Of a DNA stretch of 64,000 nt, positions 8,906 to 18,793 are shown piece after piece (the stretch's first letter is position 1; every line of letters begins with the position of its first letter). The stretch lies in the NCBI GenBank assembly GCA_017621815.1, contig JAGASK010000011.1, forward strand, positions 1-64,000. The letters are read 5' to 3'. This DNA is from Lachnospiraceae bacterium. GTDB lineage: Bacteria > Bacillota > Clostridia > Lachnospirales > Lachnospiraceae. The notes beneath the pieces were generated by a model. The model was not told the DNA's origin. It searched no databases and saw nothing but the letters and a program-made list of their open reading frames with translations. The position numbers and the translations under genes were made by a program.

Positions 8906-9913
8906 ATGGGAGACATTTCAAGAGAAGTCACGGTGCCGGTATCTCATATGCAGAATATATTCGGGCAGTTTGATGGCCATATAAAAAAGCTGGAACGACA
9001 GTTTAAAGTGTCAATTGTTGACAGAAACGGTAAAATTGTGATTTCCGGTGAAGAAAGAGCGGTAAAGCGTTCCGTAAAAATTATAGAAGAGCTGGCAGAA
9101 TTGTCACAGAGAGGAAATATAATCCAGGAACAAAATGTGGATTATGCGATTACCATGAGCATGGAAGAGAATGATGATGTATTACTTGAAATAGATAAGG
9201 ACTGTATTTGTCATACGATAGCCGGCAAACCTATAAAGCCCAAGACCCTTGGGCAGAAAAAATATGTGGATGCCATCAGAAATAATATGATTGTGTTTGG
9301 ACTCGGACCTGCGGGAACAGGCAAAACTTATCTGGCAATGGCTATGGCAATTACTGCTTTTAAAAATCAGGAAGTGGAGAGGATTATTCTTACAAGACCG
9401 GCTATTGAAGCAGGCGAAAAGCTTGGGTTTCTGCCGGGAGATTTGCAAAGTAAGGTAGACCCGTACCTGCGTCCTCTTTATGATGCGCTGTATCAGATAA
9501 TGGGTGCGGAAACCTTTATGAAAAACATGGAAAAAGGATTAATAGAGGTAGCGCCCCTTGCCTATATGAGAGGGCGTACGCTGGATAATGCTTATATTAT
9601 TCTGGATGAGGCACAGAATACAACACCTTCACAGATGAAGATGTTTCTGACAAGAATCGGTTTTGGCTCCAAGGTAATTGTTACAGGGGATGCATCCCAG
9701 AAGGATTTATCTCCGGGAACCATGTCCGGACTTGATGTGGCAGGACGTGTGCTTCAGAATATTGAAGGAATCAGTTTCTGCAATATGACAAGCAAAGATG
9801 TTGTGCGGCATCCGTTAGTACAGAAAATTGTAAAAGCCTATGATGATTATGAGGCAAAAGAAAACTATGCGATAAAACACAGGAGCAGGAAAACAGCTTA
9901 TGGAAAGAAATAA
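8906..9913 (+). CDS. phoH: PhoH family ATPase
   Basis: The ATG at 8906 directly abuts the yqfD stop, suggesting translational coupling. 335 residues: an N-terminal KH-like domain (about 10-100), then the P-loop ATPase with Walker A GPAGTGKTYLAMAMA, the conserved TRPAIEAGEKLGFLPGD segment, Walker B AYIILDEAQNTTPSQMK and the VTGDASQKDL motif. PhoH-like proteins are putative RNA-linked ATPases or helicases that travel with ybeY, which fits an RNA-processing module with the downstream endoribonuclease. Length and motifs are complete. Confidence 0.93.
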   Translation: MGDISREVTVPVSHMQNIFGQFDGHIKKLERQFKVSIVDRNGKIVISGEERAVKRSVKIIEELAELSQRGNIIQEQNVDYAITMSMEENDDVLLEIDKDCICHTIAGKPIKPKTLGQKKYVDAIRNNMIVFGLGPAGTGKTYLAMAMAITAFKNQEVERIILTRPAIEAGEKLGFLPGDLQSKVDPYLRPLYDALYQIMGAETFMKNMEKGLIEVAPLAYMRGRTLDNAYIILDEAQNTTPSQMKMFLTRIGFGSKVIVTGDASQKDLSPGTMSGLDVAGRVLQNIEGISFCNMTSKDVVRHPLVQKIVKAYDDYEAKENYAIKHRSRKTAYGKK

Positions 9914-11093
9914 CACGGCAGACAGGCTGCAGGAAGCCGGTATACTTATTATGACATCAGGCATCAGCGGTATTTCTGCTTTGTTGTATGGGGGTACCAG
10001 GTTTGATATTGTTAAAATTGTAATTATGGCACTGGCAGCCTCCGGCTGTATGATATTTGCTCTTGAAGAAAGCAGGGCGAAGAACAGTTTACTGTTTGAT
10101 AATAATGAAAATATATGGCGTTTTACAATCCTTTATCTTTTGTTTTTAATGGGAAGCGTTGTGTTTCCCATGCTGCCGGAAGGAGGCTGGCCATATCTTG
10201 TGGTATTTACAGGACTGATGCTGTTCAGTAATCAACTGGTTGGAATGTGTGCAGGCAGCACACTGCTGATGATTACGGTTTTACTTGATAAGACAGCTTC
10301 ACCGGAGCTTTTTCTCCTTTATTTTATCGGAGGCATAACAGGGATTCTTGTGTTTGCATCTCTTGATGAAAGTTTTAAAGTGGGGTTCCCTATTTTGATT
10401 TCTCTTTTAGTACAGATGGTGTGTATTTGCATTCATGATGTGCTGCTGGTAAATGAAAGCCTGAATGCTGAAATGCTTCTGGTTCCGGCCATAAATACTT
10501 TGGTATGCCTGATACTTTTACTGATAATTTTAAAGTTTTTCAGCGTTTCCATTATATACAGGATAAGGGATGCCTATATGGATATCAATGACCCTGAATG
10601 CCCGCTTTTAGTGGAATTGAAGGCGTTTTCAAAGGAAGAATATTATCATGCGGTTCATACGGCATATTTATGTGACAGAATAGCAAAAAGACTTGCCGTT
10701 GATGATGCAGCTGCAAAGGCAGGAGGATATTATCATAAAATCGGAATACTGAAAGGACAGAACAGTTGGGAAAATACCCGTCTTGTTCTGGAAGAATATC
10801 ATTTTCCCAAGATGGTTCATACCATTCTGAAAGAATATCTGGATAATGAAGAACGAATTGTTTCAAAGGAGACGGTTATTCTTTTGATTTCTGATACTGT
10901 AATTTCTTCTGTCAGCTATTTGTTTTCCAAAGATGCCAATGCCAGACTGGACTATGAAAAGCTGATTCAGGCAGTGTTCAGAAAGAAATTAGAGAGCGGT
11001 CTTCTGGACTGCAGTAAGATTTCCATATCTGAATTGGAAGAGATGAAAAAAATACTCATGGAGGAAACATTATATTATGACTTCTTACGTTGA
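9900..11093 (+). CDS. PgpH-like membrane protein with degenerate HD domain
   Basis: It overlaps phoH by 14 bases. 397 residues: about six or seven membrane segments fill residues 12-215, then a cytosolic domain beginning DINDPECPLLVELKAFSKEEYYHAVHTAYL. That junction matches PgpH (YqfF), the c-di-AMP phosphodiesterase usually found between phoH and ybeY. Two differences stand out. The large extracytoplasmic 7TMR-HDED domain of PgpH (usual length about 700) is absent, and the metal-binding HD pair is HK (AGGYYHKIGILKG). An Asp in LLISDTVISS may correspond to the last metal ligand. Probably not an active phosphodiesterase; perhaps a regulator. Confidence 0.75.
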   Translation: MERNNTADRLQEAGILIMTSGISGISALLYGGTRFDIVKIVIMALAASGCMIFALEESRAKNSLLFDNNENIWRFTILYLLFLMGSVVFPMLPEGGWPYLVVFTGLMLFSNQLVGMCAGSTLLMITVLLDKTASPELFLLYFIGGITGILVFASLDESFKVGFPILISLLVQMVCICIHDVLLVNESLNAEMLLVPAINTLVCLILLLIILKFFSVSIIYRIRDAYMDINDPECPLLVELKAFSKEEYYHAVHTAYLCDRIAKRLAVDDAAAKAGGYYHKIGILKGQNSWENTRLVLEEYHFPKMVHTILKEYLDNEERIVSKETVILLISDTVISSVSYLFSKDANARLDYEKLIQAVFRKKLESGLLDCSKISISELEEMKKILMEETLYYDFLR

Positions 11094-11583
11094 GAATGAA
11101 ACTGATGAGCAGTTTAATTTTGATATAAAAAAAATACTTGATGATGTGTTTAACGAAGCTCTGAGGCAGGAAGCCTGTCCCTATGAGGCACAGGTAAATC
11201 TGCTGATTACGGACAATGAAGGCATCCGTGAATACAACAAACAGTACAGAGATATTGATTCCCCTACAGATGTGCTTTCGTTTCCCATGATTTCTTTCGC
11301 TTCCGAAGCTGATTTCAGTATCGTGGAGGAACAGGAAGCTGATTATTTTGATCCTGAAAGCGGGGAGCTTATTTTAGGTGATATTATTATTTCCGCTGAT
11401 AAGGTAAAAGAACAGGCAGTGAAATTCGGACATTCCGAAAAGAGAGAATTTGCTTTTTTGGTTGCCCACAGCCTTCTGCACTTATGCGGCTATGACCATA
11501 TAACGGAAGAAGAAGCTAAAGTGATGGAGCAAAAGCAGGAGGAAATTCTTAACAGACTTTCCATCACTCGTGATAATCAGTAA
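11077..11583 (+). CDS. ybeY: Endoribonuclease YbeY (16S rRNA maturation)
   Basis: It overlaps the preceding gene by 17 bases, with RBS ATGGAGGAA inside that gene. 168 residues, usual length. The zinc-binding signature HSLLHLCGYDH carries all three histidines, preceded by LGDIIISADKVKEQAV and the substrate-loop segment SPTDVLSFPM. YbeY is a single-strand endoribonuclease acting on the 3' end of 16S rRNA and in ribosome quality control. The order phoH, PgpH-like, ybeY is the conserved Firmicute arrangement; the usual next genes dgkA, cdd and era are not here. Confidence 0.95.
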   Translation: MTSYVENETDEQFNFDIKKILDDVFNEALRQEACPYEAQVNLLITDNEGIREYNKQYRDIDSPTDVLSFPMISFASEADFSIVEEQEADYFDPESGELILGDIIISADKVKEQAVKFGHSEKREFAFLVAHSLLHLCGYDHITEEEAKVMEQKQEEILNRLSITRDNQ

Positions 11584-11600
11584 GGAAAACAGGAGTATTT

Positions 11601-13235
11601 ATGAATAAACCAGAGAGAAAAGAAAAGGCGGCATCCAGAAAAGATTCCTTTGCCATTATCAGTGTATTGGCATATGTATGCAGCCTGATTTACAGAATAC
11701 CATTGATATATATAATCGGAGAGAAAGGAATCAGTTATTTCAGTATTGCTAATGAGCTGTATCTTCTGGCAGGCTGTATCTTATCATATGGATTGTCGGA
11801 AGCTGTTTCCAATCTTGTGCGGTACAGAATCCGAAGAGAACAGTTTAAGAATGCAGATAAAGTATTGCAGGGAGCTTTGATTCTGGCCCTGGCGGCAGGA
11901 GGAATCTTAAGCCTTCTTTTGGTGTTTACCGGGCATGCAATTGCCGGAGAAGTAATCAAAATGCCTTTGGCGGGAATGGCTGTCAGTCTGATGGCTCCGG
12001 CTCTTGTTTTTCAAATGCTGACGGGCGCTTTTAAAGGGTATTTTCAAGGAAATGGTACCAGAGTTCCTGCAATACATTCCAAAATTCTTGAAACACTTTT
12101 TATGATAATCAGCGGGTTAATAGGAGCGGGACTTTTGCATCAATATGGTGAAAAGGTTTCTGCGCTGCTTCAAAATGAGGATTATGCGGCAGCTTATGGG
12201 GCAATGGGAGCAAGTATCGGAATATTGACGGCTTCTGTTCTTTGTTTTCTGCATATGCTGCTTTTGTTTTTCCTTTATCATGGAAATGCAAAAAGGCAGA
12301 TGTCCAGGGATATACAGAAAAATCAGGATAAGGTGTTTCGCATTGTACGGATGCTGGCAGGAGCGTCTTTCCCCTATATATTATATCAGATTTTATTTCA
12401 GCTTCCTGTGCTGCTGGATGTCAGCTTCTTTTTCAGACTATCTGAAGAGGTAGCGAATTCCGTGTTGGAATGGGGAAATTATTATGGAAAATGTGTTGTT
12501 ATAATCGGCATAGCAGGAGCGTTAATATCGTTAATCAGTCTGGAGCAGACAAGAAGAATAGCATATTTTGCAGAGCGGGAGGAATTCAGGACAGCGAGGG
12601 AAAGGCTTGGAGTGCTGATTCATCAGCTTCTTCTGGTGTCGGTTCCGGCGGCTGTGTTTATTGCGGTATTTGCAGAAAATTTTTTGAACCTGTTTTTTAA
12701 AGGAAATAATGCGGAGACTGCTTCTTATGTAATGTGGGGAAGCGTTATTGTTGTATTATATGTTTTTTCAATTTTCTTTGCCAATATGCTTGTGCGTTTG
12801 AAACGGATGAAATATGTTATCGGCTATGCAGCGGTTTCACTGGCTGTTCATGTTATTGCAGTTATCTTACTGCTTAGTAATACGGCGCTTTCTGTAACTG
12901 CAGTGATAATCGGCAATATAGTTTTTTATGGCATTATGACAGTTGCCGGATTTTTATTAATCAGCCGCATTCTTCAGTATACGCAGGAATGGCTGAAAGC
13001 GGCAGCCTTTACGATAATTGCATCCGGAATTGCAGGTCTTATTGTAATGCTGCTGAATAAAGCGCTTATTTCGCTGACAGGTTCCACAATATCTTTAGTA
13101 ATCTGTCTGCCGGTTGGAATTATTATTTATATGATTCTTCTTATTGTGTTAAGAGGCGTTACGGAAAATGAACTGAAGAATATGGCACTTGGAGAAATTA
13201 TGATTAGGCTCGGAAGATTGCTGCATTTTATGTAA
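11601..13235 (+). CDS. Polysaccharide/lipid flippase, SpoVB-MurJ type (MOP superfamily)
   Basis: 544 residues with about 14 predicted membrane segments across the whole chain. RBS AACAGGAG precedes the ATG at 11601. The N-terminal YRIPLIYIIGEKGISYFSIANELYLLA and the charged loop SEAVSNLVRYRIRREQFK are typical of the SpoVB/RfbX/MurJ group that flips lipid-linked sugars across the membrane. In spore formers such proteins act in cortex or cell-wall precursor export. Whether this one serves lipid II, a teichoic precursor or an exopolysaccharide cannot be told from sequence. It sits 17 bases after ybeY and is probably cotranscribed. Confidence 0.82.
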   Translation: MNKPERKEKAASRKDSFAIISVLAYVCSLIYRIPLIYIIGEKGISYFSIANELYLLAGCILSYGLSEAVSNLVRYRIRREQFKNADKVLQGALILALAAGGILSLLLVFTGHAIAGEVIKMPLAGMAVSLMAPALVFQMLTGAFKGYFQGNGTRVPAIHSKILETLFMIISGLIGAGLLHQYGEKVSALLQNEDYAAAYGAMGASIGILTASVLCFLHMLLLFFLYHGNAKRQMSRDIQKNQDKVFRIVRMLAGASFPYILYQILFQLPVLLDVSFFFRLSEEVANSVLEWGNYYGKCVVIIGIAGALISLISLEQTRRIAYFAEREEFRTARERLGVLIHQLLLVSVPAAVFIAVFAENFLNLFFKGNNAETASYVMWGSVIVVLYVFSIFFANMLVRLKRMKYVIGYAAVSLAVHVIAVILLLSNTALSVTAVIIGNIVFYGIMTVAGFLLISRILQYTQEWLKAAAFTIIASGIAGLIVMLLNKALISLTGSTISLVICLPVGIIIYMILLIVLRGVTENELKNMALGEIMIRLGRLLHFM

Positions 13236-13298
13236 AGAATAGAATTTGTTTTTTTGGCTGATACTGTTTATAAAGAAATAGTAAAGGTGTATAATACT

Positions 13299-13952
13299 AT
13301 GAAATTTGTAAAACGTATCAGCTTGTTTTTTATTTATCCAGTTGCCATGTTCGGGTTAGGGTTTGCCGCTAATATGGCAATACAGGAATTTTTTTATCCG
13401 GGTGCTTATCAGGAAAAAGAAATAGTAAAAACAGATTGGAATCTGACAGATAAAAGCACAGAGAAGGAAATAAAGGCGGATGAACCGGTGCTGGAAACAG
13501 GATATCTTGAGGAGCCTGTTATTACGGCAGATACAAGTTATGTAATTTTGAATTATGATGCCATAACCGGCGAAACAGTGGAAACAGAAGAGATAACGCC
13601 TGATAAATATATCGGACTTACCAGGCAGAAGCTGGAAGAAGAATTAAAGGAATACGGGCAAAGCCCGTCTCTTACTGACTTGGAAAAAGGATTTGAATAT
13701 ATTGAACTTTTATCTTTTTCCCCCGCCAGAGTGGTCATCAGAAAAAGCTATGAAAAAGAAAACGAAGGATTTTTTCTGGTAAACGAAGACCATTATGTAG
13801 TGGTTTATGATAAGAGTCTGGCACATATATACATGAATACGGGAATACGGACAGAAGATTTGCCGCAGGCGCTGCAGGATGAGATTATGCGCATGAAATA
13901 TATAGAAACGGAAAATGAATTGTACAATTTTCTTGAGTCATATTCCAGTTGA
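13299..13952 (+). CDS. Membrane-anchored BofC-like protein
   Basis: The frame is open from 13254, but ATG 13299 (AAAGGTG at 13282-13288) is a better start and gives 217 residues. One N-terminal membrane segment (about residues 5-26, ISLFFIYPVAMFGLGFAA) is followed by an acidic extracytoplasmic region. The C-terminal part with SFSPARVVIRKSY, NEGFFLVNEDHYVVVYDK and LPQALQDEIMRMKY recalls the C-terminal domain of BofC, the spore intermembrane regulator of SpoIVB. The match is judged by eye. Between a flippase and an oxidoreductase gene, the setting neither supports nor excludes that role. Confidence 0.55.
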   Translation: MKFVKRISLFFIYPVAMFGLGFAANMAIQEFFYPGAYQEKEIVKTDWNLTDKSTEKEIKADEPVLETGYLEEPVITADTSYVILNYDAITGETVETEEITPDKYIGLTRQKLEEELKEYGQSPSLTDLEKGFEYIELLSFSPARVVIRKSYEKENEGFFLVNEDHYVVVYDKSLAHIYMNTGIRTEDLPQALQDEIMRMKYIETENELYNFLESYSS

Positions 13953-13972
13953 TGAATAAGGAAAGGTGGAAA

Positions 13973-15247
13973 ATGAAGGTAGGAATCATTGGGGCAGGAG
14001 CTTCCGGAATGATGGCGGCTGTAACAGCGGCAGAATATGGAGCGGAAGTAACCATTTTTGAAAAGAATGACAGAGTAGGCAAAAAGATTCTGGCTACGGG
14101 AAACGGTAAATGTAATATCAGCAATCTTGAATTTGATATGAATAAATATTATTGCGCTGATAAAGAAAAATTAAGCAGGTTGTTTTCCGTATTTTCTTTA
14201 TGGGATACCATTAATTTTTTTGAAAGCAATGGTATGCTGATAAGAAATAAAAACGGATATTTATATCCATATTCTGAACAGGCATCTACCGTACTTGATA
14301 TTTTCAGGAAAATTCTGAATGACAGAAAAATAGAGGTTTATACGGAAACTGAGATTTCAGATGTACGGTTTCATAAAGAAAAAAACAAATTCAGTGTGGA
14401 AACAAAGGGGCAGAAGCATGAGTTTGACAGACTTATTCTTTCCTGCGGCGGTCCGGCTTCCCAGAGAAAAGGTGAAGGAATGACAGGGTATCATATGGCG
14501 CAAAGCTTTGGACATACCCTGCACAGATTGGTGCCCGGACTTGTTCAGCTAAGGTCAAATGACGGCTTTATTAAGGGAATGGCAGGTGTAAGATGCCAGG
14601 CTAAAGCAGAGCTGTATGCTGATAATGAAAAGCTTTCCGAGGAGCAGGGAGAGGTTCAGTTTACGGAATACGGAATTTCCGGTATTCCTGTATTTCAATT
14701 CAGCAGAATGGCGGCATATGCTTTAGATGAGGGGAAAAAAGTATATGTAAAGCTGAATCTTTTTCCGGACTATGAAGAGAAAGCATTTCTATATATCATC
14801 CGAAGCCGTTTTGATACCATGCAGGAGGCTTCTGTTGAGGAATTTCTGCTGGGCACTGTAAATAAAAAGATAAATCTGGCTATGATAAAAAAAGAAGGGA
14901 TGAAGCCCGGAGATAAAATAGAAAAGCAGGGATTTCAAAAGATAAAGGAATTAATGCAGTCTTACCGGAGTCTTGTTATACATATAGAAGCGGCAAACGG
15001 TATGGAAAATGCCCAGGTGTGTGCCGGCGGCGTGGATTTCGAAGAAGTGGATATGCAGCTCGCCTCTTTAAAGCAGCCCGGTCTTTATCTGACAGGAGAA
15101 CTTTTGGATGTGGACGGAAAATGCGGCGGTTATAATCTGCAATGGGCATGGACCAGCGGGTATATTGCAGGCAGAAATGCAGCAGGAAATTCCACAAAAG
15201 AACTTATTATTGAAAACGGAAAAGGGACTTCTAATGCTAAGGATTAA
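13973..15247 (+). CDS. NAD(P)/FAD-dependent oxidoreductase, HI0933/YhiN family
   Basis: ATG 13973 follows GGAAAGGTGGA and begins MKVGIIGAGASGMMAAVTAA, the dinucleotide-binding glycine motif expected at the N-terminus; upstream in-frame ATG and TTG codons would add non-homologous residues. 424 residues. Family hallmarks are VGKKILATGNGKCNISN after the Rossmann motif, LILSCGGPASQ, FTEYGISGIPVFQFS, and the C-terminal FAD contact LTGELLDVDGKCGGYNLQ followed by AWTSG. Members are flavoproteins of poorly defined substrate. It overlaps the next flavoprotein gene by 14 bases. Confidence 0.9.
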   Translation: MKVGIIGAGASGMMAAVTAAEYGAEVTIFEKNDRVGKKILATGNGKCNISNLEFDMNKYYCADKEKLSRLFSVFSLWDTINFFESNGMLIRNKNGYLYPYSEQASTVLDIFRKILNDRKIEVYTETEISDVRFHKEKNKFSVETKGQKHEFDRLILSCGGPASQRKGEGMTGYHMAQSFGHTLHRLVPGLVQLRSNDGFIKGMAGVRCQAKAELYADNEKLSEEQGEVQFTEYGISGIPVFQFSRMAAYALDEGKKVYVKLNLFPDYEEKAFLYIIRSRFDTMQEASVEEFLLGTVNKKINLAMIKKEGMKPGDKIEKQGFQKIKELMQSYRSLVIHIEAANGMENAQVCAGGVDFEEVDMQLASLKQPGLYLTGELLDVDGKCGGYNLQWAWTSGYIAGRNAAGNSTKELIIENGKGTSNAKD

Positions 15248-16880
15248 TCAGTTGAAATTGCCGGTTGGACATACAGAAGAAGAACTTACGCAAAAAGTAA
15301 GAAAGCTGCTGTGTACAAAGCAGATGTTCAGCATTAACATAGTGAGACGATCAGTGGATGCCAGAAAAAAGCCGGAGCTTTATTTTAATTATGTACTGGA
15401 TATTTCGGTTGAAAAACAAGCGGAGGTTTATAAGCACTGCGATAAGAAGCAGGTGGCGATTCTGCAGGAGAAAAAGTATTGTTTTCCGGTATCCGCTTAT
15501 TGCGGCAGTGTACGTCCTGTCATTATAGGAACAGGTCCTGCAGGTATTTTCTGCGGATATATGCTGGCTGAGGCGGGATTTAAGCCCATATTGCTGGAAA
15601 GGGGAAAGCCGGTAGAAGAAAGAATAAAAGATGTGGAATATTTCTGGGAAACAGGAGAGCTGAATACAGAATCCAATGTACAATTCGGAGAAGGCGGTGC
15701 CGGTACTTTTTCGGATGGAAAATTGAATACTCTTGTTAAGGATAAATACGGAAGAAATAAAGAGGTGCTTTCCGTTTTTGTAAAAGAAGGAGCGCCGGAA
15801 GAAATTCTTTATGATTACAAGCCTCATATCGGAACAGATGTATTATCCGAAGTGATTCGTAATATGAGGAACCGTATTATTTCTTTGGGAGGAGAAGTCC
15901 GGTTTAAAGCGAAAGTTACCGGCTTTGAAGTGGAAAATAAGGCAGTGAAAGGTGTAATCATTAACGGGAGCGAAAGGCTGCCGGCTGAATATGTGGTGCT
16001 TGCGCCGGGACATAGTGCCAGGGATACCTTTCAGGAACTTTATAATATGGGAATGGAAATGGAAGCCAAGCCCTTTGCTGTTGGCTTTCGGGTAGAACAT
16101 CCACAGGAGCTGATTAATTTATCTCAATACGGGAAAAAAGAGGTTCCGGAGCTTGGAAATGCACCATATAAGCTTACTGCATCCGCAAAAGACGGAAGAG
16201 GTGTATATTCTTTCTGTATGTGCCCGGGAGGATATGTGGTCAATGCCTCGTCAGAAGAAGGACGGCTTGCAGTGAACGGCATGAGTTACAGCGGACGGAA
16301 CGGAAAAAATGCAAACAGTGCAATTATCATATCCGTGACGCCTGAAGACTATGGAAGCGGTCATCCCCTTGCGGGAATTGAATTTCAGAGAAGGCTGGAG
16401 GAAAAGGCTTTTCAGGCAGGCGGCGGAAAGGTACCGGTTGAAAGATATGGTGATTTCAGAAATGCTGTTATGAACAGGAGTGAATCAGAAAGCAGCCGGG
16501 GAGTCAGGGAGCAGTCTTCCGACCCGTTAAAGGTTTCGGAACAAGTGGCAGATACATTTGAGCCTGCCGTTAAAGGTAAGTGGTGTTATGCCGAAGTCCA
16601 TAAAATTTTGCCGGAAGAACTGACTACTTGCTTTGTAGAAGGAATGGAGCAGTTTGGGCGGATAATATCGGGTTTTAATCATGAAAATGTTCTGATAGAT
16701 GCTGTGGAGAGCAGAACGTCATCTCCTGTCCGCATTATCAGGGATGAAGAATTACAGTCAGCCATCCGGGGAATTTTCCCCTGCGGTGAAGGTGCCGGTT
16801 ATGCGGGAGGAATTACATCGGCTGCCATGGACGGCATTAAAGTAGCAGAAGAGGTTGCAAGGCAAATCACAGGAGCTTAA
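15234..16880 (+). CDS. FAD-dependent oxidoreductase (COG2509-type NAD(FAD) dehydrogenase)
   Basis: The start is ATG 15234 inside the end of the previous gene (AAAAGGGA ahead), giving MLRINQLKLPVGHTEEEL and 548 residues. Residues 1-90 form a small N-terminal domain with KPELYFNYVLDI. The Rossmann motif follows at about 98-115 (VIIGTGPAGIFCGYMLAEAG) and then LLERGKPVEERIKDVE and QFGEGGAGTFSDGKL, all typical of this flavoprotein family. The C-terminus has FPCGEGAGYAGGITSAAMDG for FAD binding. Substrate unknown. Tight coupling with the HI0933-type gene is common in Clostridia. Confidence 0.9.
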   Translation: MLRINQLKLPVGHTEEELTQKVRKLLCTKQMFSINIVRRSVDARKKPELYFNYVLDISVEKQAEVYKHCDKKQVAILQEKKYCFPVSAYCGSVRPVIIGTGPAGIFCGYMLAEAGFKPILLERGKPVEERIKDVEYFWETGELNTESNVQFGEGGAGTFSDGKLNTLVKDKYGRNKEVLSVFVKEGAPEEILYDYKPHIGTDVLSEVIRNMRNRIISLGGEVRFKAKVTGFEVENKAVKGVIINGSERLPAEYVVLAPGHSARDTFQELYNMGMEMEAKPFAVGFRVEHPQELINLSQYGKKEVPELGNAPYKLTASAKDGRGVYSFCMCPGGYVVNASSEEGRLAVNGMSYSGRNGKNANSAIIISVTPEDYGSGHPLAGIEFQRRLEEKAFQAGGGKVPVERYGDFRNAVMNRSESESSRGVREQSSDPLKVSEQVADTFEPAVKGKWCYAEVHKILPEELTTCFVEGMEQFGRIISGFNHENVLIDAVESRTSSPVRIIRDEELQSAIRGIFPCGEGAGYAGGITSAAMDGIKVAEEVARQITGA

Positions 16881-16899
16881 GGGGTAAGGAGGAGTGTTT

Positions 16900-17490
16900 A
16901 TGGAAGGCTTAAAAAGTACAGGCAAACAGAGTGTGCGCAGCAAGTATCTGGCATACAGAGACCGTTTGACGAAAAATGAACGGCTTTCAAAAAGCATGAA
17001 AATCTGGGAGAATCTGAAGAAAGAGCCAAGCTTTAAGGAAGCAGATGTTGTTCTTGTATATCTGGACTATCGCAGCGAGGTAATGACTACCGGTCTTGTG
17101 GAGGAACTGCTGCTTTCGGAAGGAGGAAAAAGAGTGTTTGCTCCCAGAGTGGAAGGTTTGGATGTTGAATTTTATGAAATTTATTCTCTGACGGATTTAA
17201 GACCCGGCTATCAGGGAATCAGGGAACCGGAAGTTAATGAGGAAAAGCTTTTCACAAAGCAGCTTGCAGATGAGAATAAATGTGTTCTTTTGCTGCCGGG
17301 TTCCGTGTATGACAGGGCACTTGGGCGTATGGGTTACGGAAAAGGCTTTTATGACAGGTTTATACATAAATTTCCGAATCTTACGAAAGCAGGACTTGCA
17401 TTTGACTGTCAGATTGCAAAGCAGGTTCCTGTGGATGAGCATGATAAAAGAGTGGATATGGTTGTGACAGAAACAGAAGTTATTAAATAG
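16900..17490 (+). CDS. 5-formyltetrahydrofolate cyclo-ligase
   Basis: ATG 16900 lies seven bases after AAGGAGG; GTG 16894 is too close to it. 196 residues. The N-terminal KQSVRSKYLAYRDRLT gives the basic nucleotide-binding helix. YLDYRSEVMTTGLVEELL is the conserved second block, and the ATP/substrate signature is DRALGRMGYGKGFYDRFI near the C-terminus. The enzyme converts 5-formyl-THF to 5,10-methenyl-THF with ATP, recycling a storage folate. The gene sits in the + strand run ahead of proA. Confidence 0.93.
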   Translation: MEGLKSTGKQSVRSKYLAYRDRLTKNERLSKSMKIWENLKKEPSFKEADVVLVYLDYRSEVMTTGLVEELLLSEGGKRVFAPRVEGLDVEFYEIYSLTDLRPGYQGIREPEVNEEKLFTKQLADENKCVLLLPGSVYDRALGRMGYGKGFYDRFIHKFPNLTKAGLAFDCQIAKQVPVDEHDKRVDMVVTETEVIK

Positions 17491-17526
17491 AGGCCTGGAT
17501 TAAAGGCAGAATAATGAGGAGCAGTT

Positions 17527-18774
17527 ATGGTGAAATCGTTGGAAGAATTAGGTCAGAAAGCGGCAAGGGCAAAATATGAGGTGCAAAGGCTGGGAACAGA
17601 GGAAAAAAATAAAGCGCTTGCTGCAGTTGCTGAAAATTTGACTGCAAGGCAGGATATGATTCTGGCAGCAAATGCAATAGATGTTAAAAACGGAGAGGAC
17701 AAAGGGATGAGCAGCGGGCTTCTGGACCGCCTGAAGCTGACTGAAGACAGGATTGCGGGAATGGCGGAAGGCCTGATGCAGATTGTAAAGCTGCCAGACC
17801 CTATCGGAGAGGTATTGGAAACCTTCCAGCGTCCGAATGGGCTTTTCATAGAAAAGAAGCGTGTTCCCATGGGTGTTATCGGCATTATTTACGAATCCAG
17901 GCCCAATGTAACGGCAGATGCCTTCGGGCTGTGTTTTAAAAGCGGTAATGCCGTAATATTAAAGGGCGGCAGTGATGCCATTCATTCCAACAAAGCGATT
18001 ATGGATGTCATCAGGGAGGCTCTTGAAAATTCAGGAGTGACGCCGGATGCTATTTTGATGATTGAAGCCGTGGACAGAACCGTGACGCAGGAATTTATGA
18101 GGATGAAAGAATATGTGGACGTTCTCATTCCCAGAGGCGGGGCAGGCCTTATCAGAAGCGTGGTTGAAAACAGCACAATTCCCGTTATAGAGACAGGAAC
18201 AGGAAACTGTCATATTTATGTGGATGAATCTGCCGATTTGGAAAAGGCGATTCCTATCATAATAAATGCCAAGACGCAGAGAGTGGGAGTATGCAATGCC
18301 TGCGAATCACTGGTGGTACATAAAGCCGTTAAGGAAAAGCTGCTTCCGGCACTTGCTGAAAAGCTTATGGAAAAAAATGTGGAAATCCGAGGGGATGAGC
18401 AGGTGCAGCAGGTGATTGACTGTATACCGGCTGCGGAAGAGGATTACGGCACGGAATATCTTGATTATATCATTTCCATGAAGACGGTTTCAGGTTTGGA
18501 TGAGGCCATTGCCCATATCAACAAATATAATACAAAGCATTCGGAAGCAATTATTACCGAAAATGCGGAAAATGCTGAAAGATTTTTAAATGAAGTGGAT
18601 GCGGCATGCGTTTATGTGAATGCTTCCACCCGGTTTACAGACGGATTTGAGTTCGGTTTCGGTGCGGAAATCGGCATCAGCACCCAGAAGCTTCATGCCA
18701 GAGGACCTATGGGTCTCAGAGAGCTGACATCATATAAATATACTATTAAGGGAAACGGTCAGATTCGTGGGTAG
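17527..18774 (+). CDS. proA: Glutamate-5-semialdehyde dehydrogenase (gamma-glutamyl phosphate reductase)
   Basis: 415 residues from ATG 17527 (AATGAGGAG ahead), the usual length. Conserved ProA blocks are present: [54 protein letters not shown], and the catalytic-cysteine block [14 protein letters not shown], ending [15 protein letters not shown]. It reduces gamma-glutamyl phosphate to the semialdehyde in proline synthesis with NADPH. The usual partner proB (glutamate 5-kinase) is not next to it in this window. Confidence 0.95.
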   Translation: MVKSLEELGQKAARAKYEVQRLGTEEKNKALAAVAENLTARQDMILAANAIDVKNGEDKGMSSGLLDRLKLTEDRIAGMAEGLMQIVKLPDPIGEVLETFQRPNGLFIEKKRVPMGVIGIIYESRPNVTADAFGLCFKSGNAVILKGGSDAIHSNKAIMDVIREALENSGVTPDAILMIEAVDRTVTQEFMRMKEYVDVLIPRGGAGLIRSVVENSTIPVIETGTGNCHIYVDESADLEKAIPIIINAKTQRVGVCNACESLVVHKAVKEKLLPALAEKLMEKNVEIRGDEQVQQVIDCIPAAEEDYGTEYLDYIISMKTVSGLDEAIAHINKYNTKHSEAIITENAENAERFLNEVDAACVYVNASTRFTDGFEFGFGAEIGISTQKLHARGPMGLRELTSYKYTIKGNGQIRG

Positions 18775-18793
18775 AATAGAAATATAAGTATTT

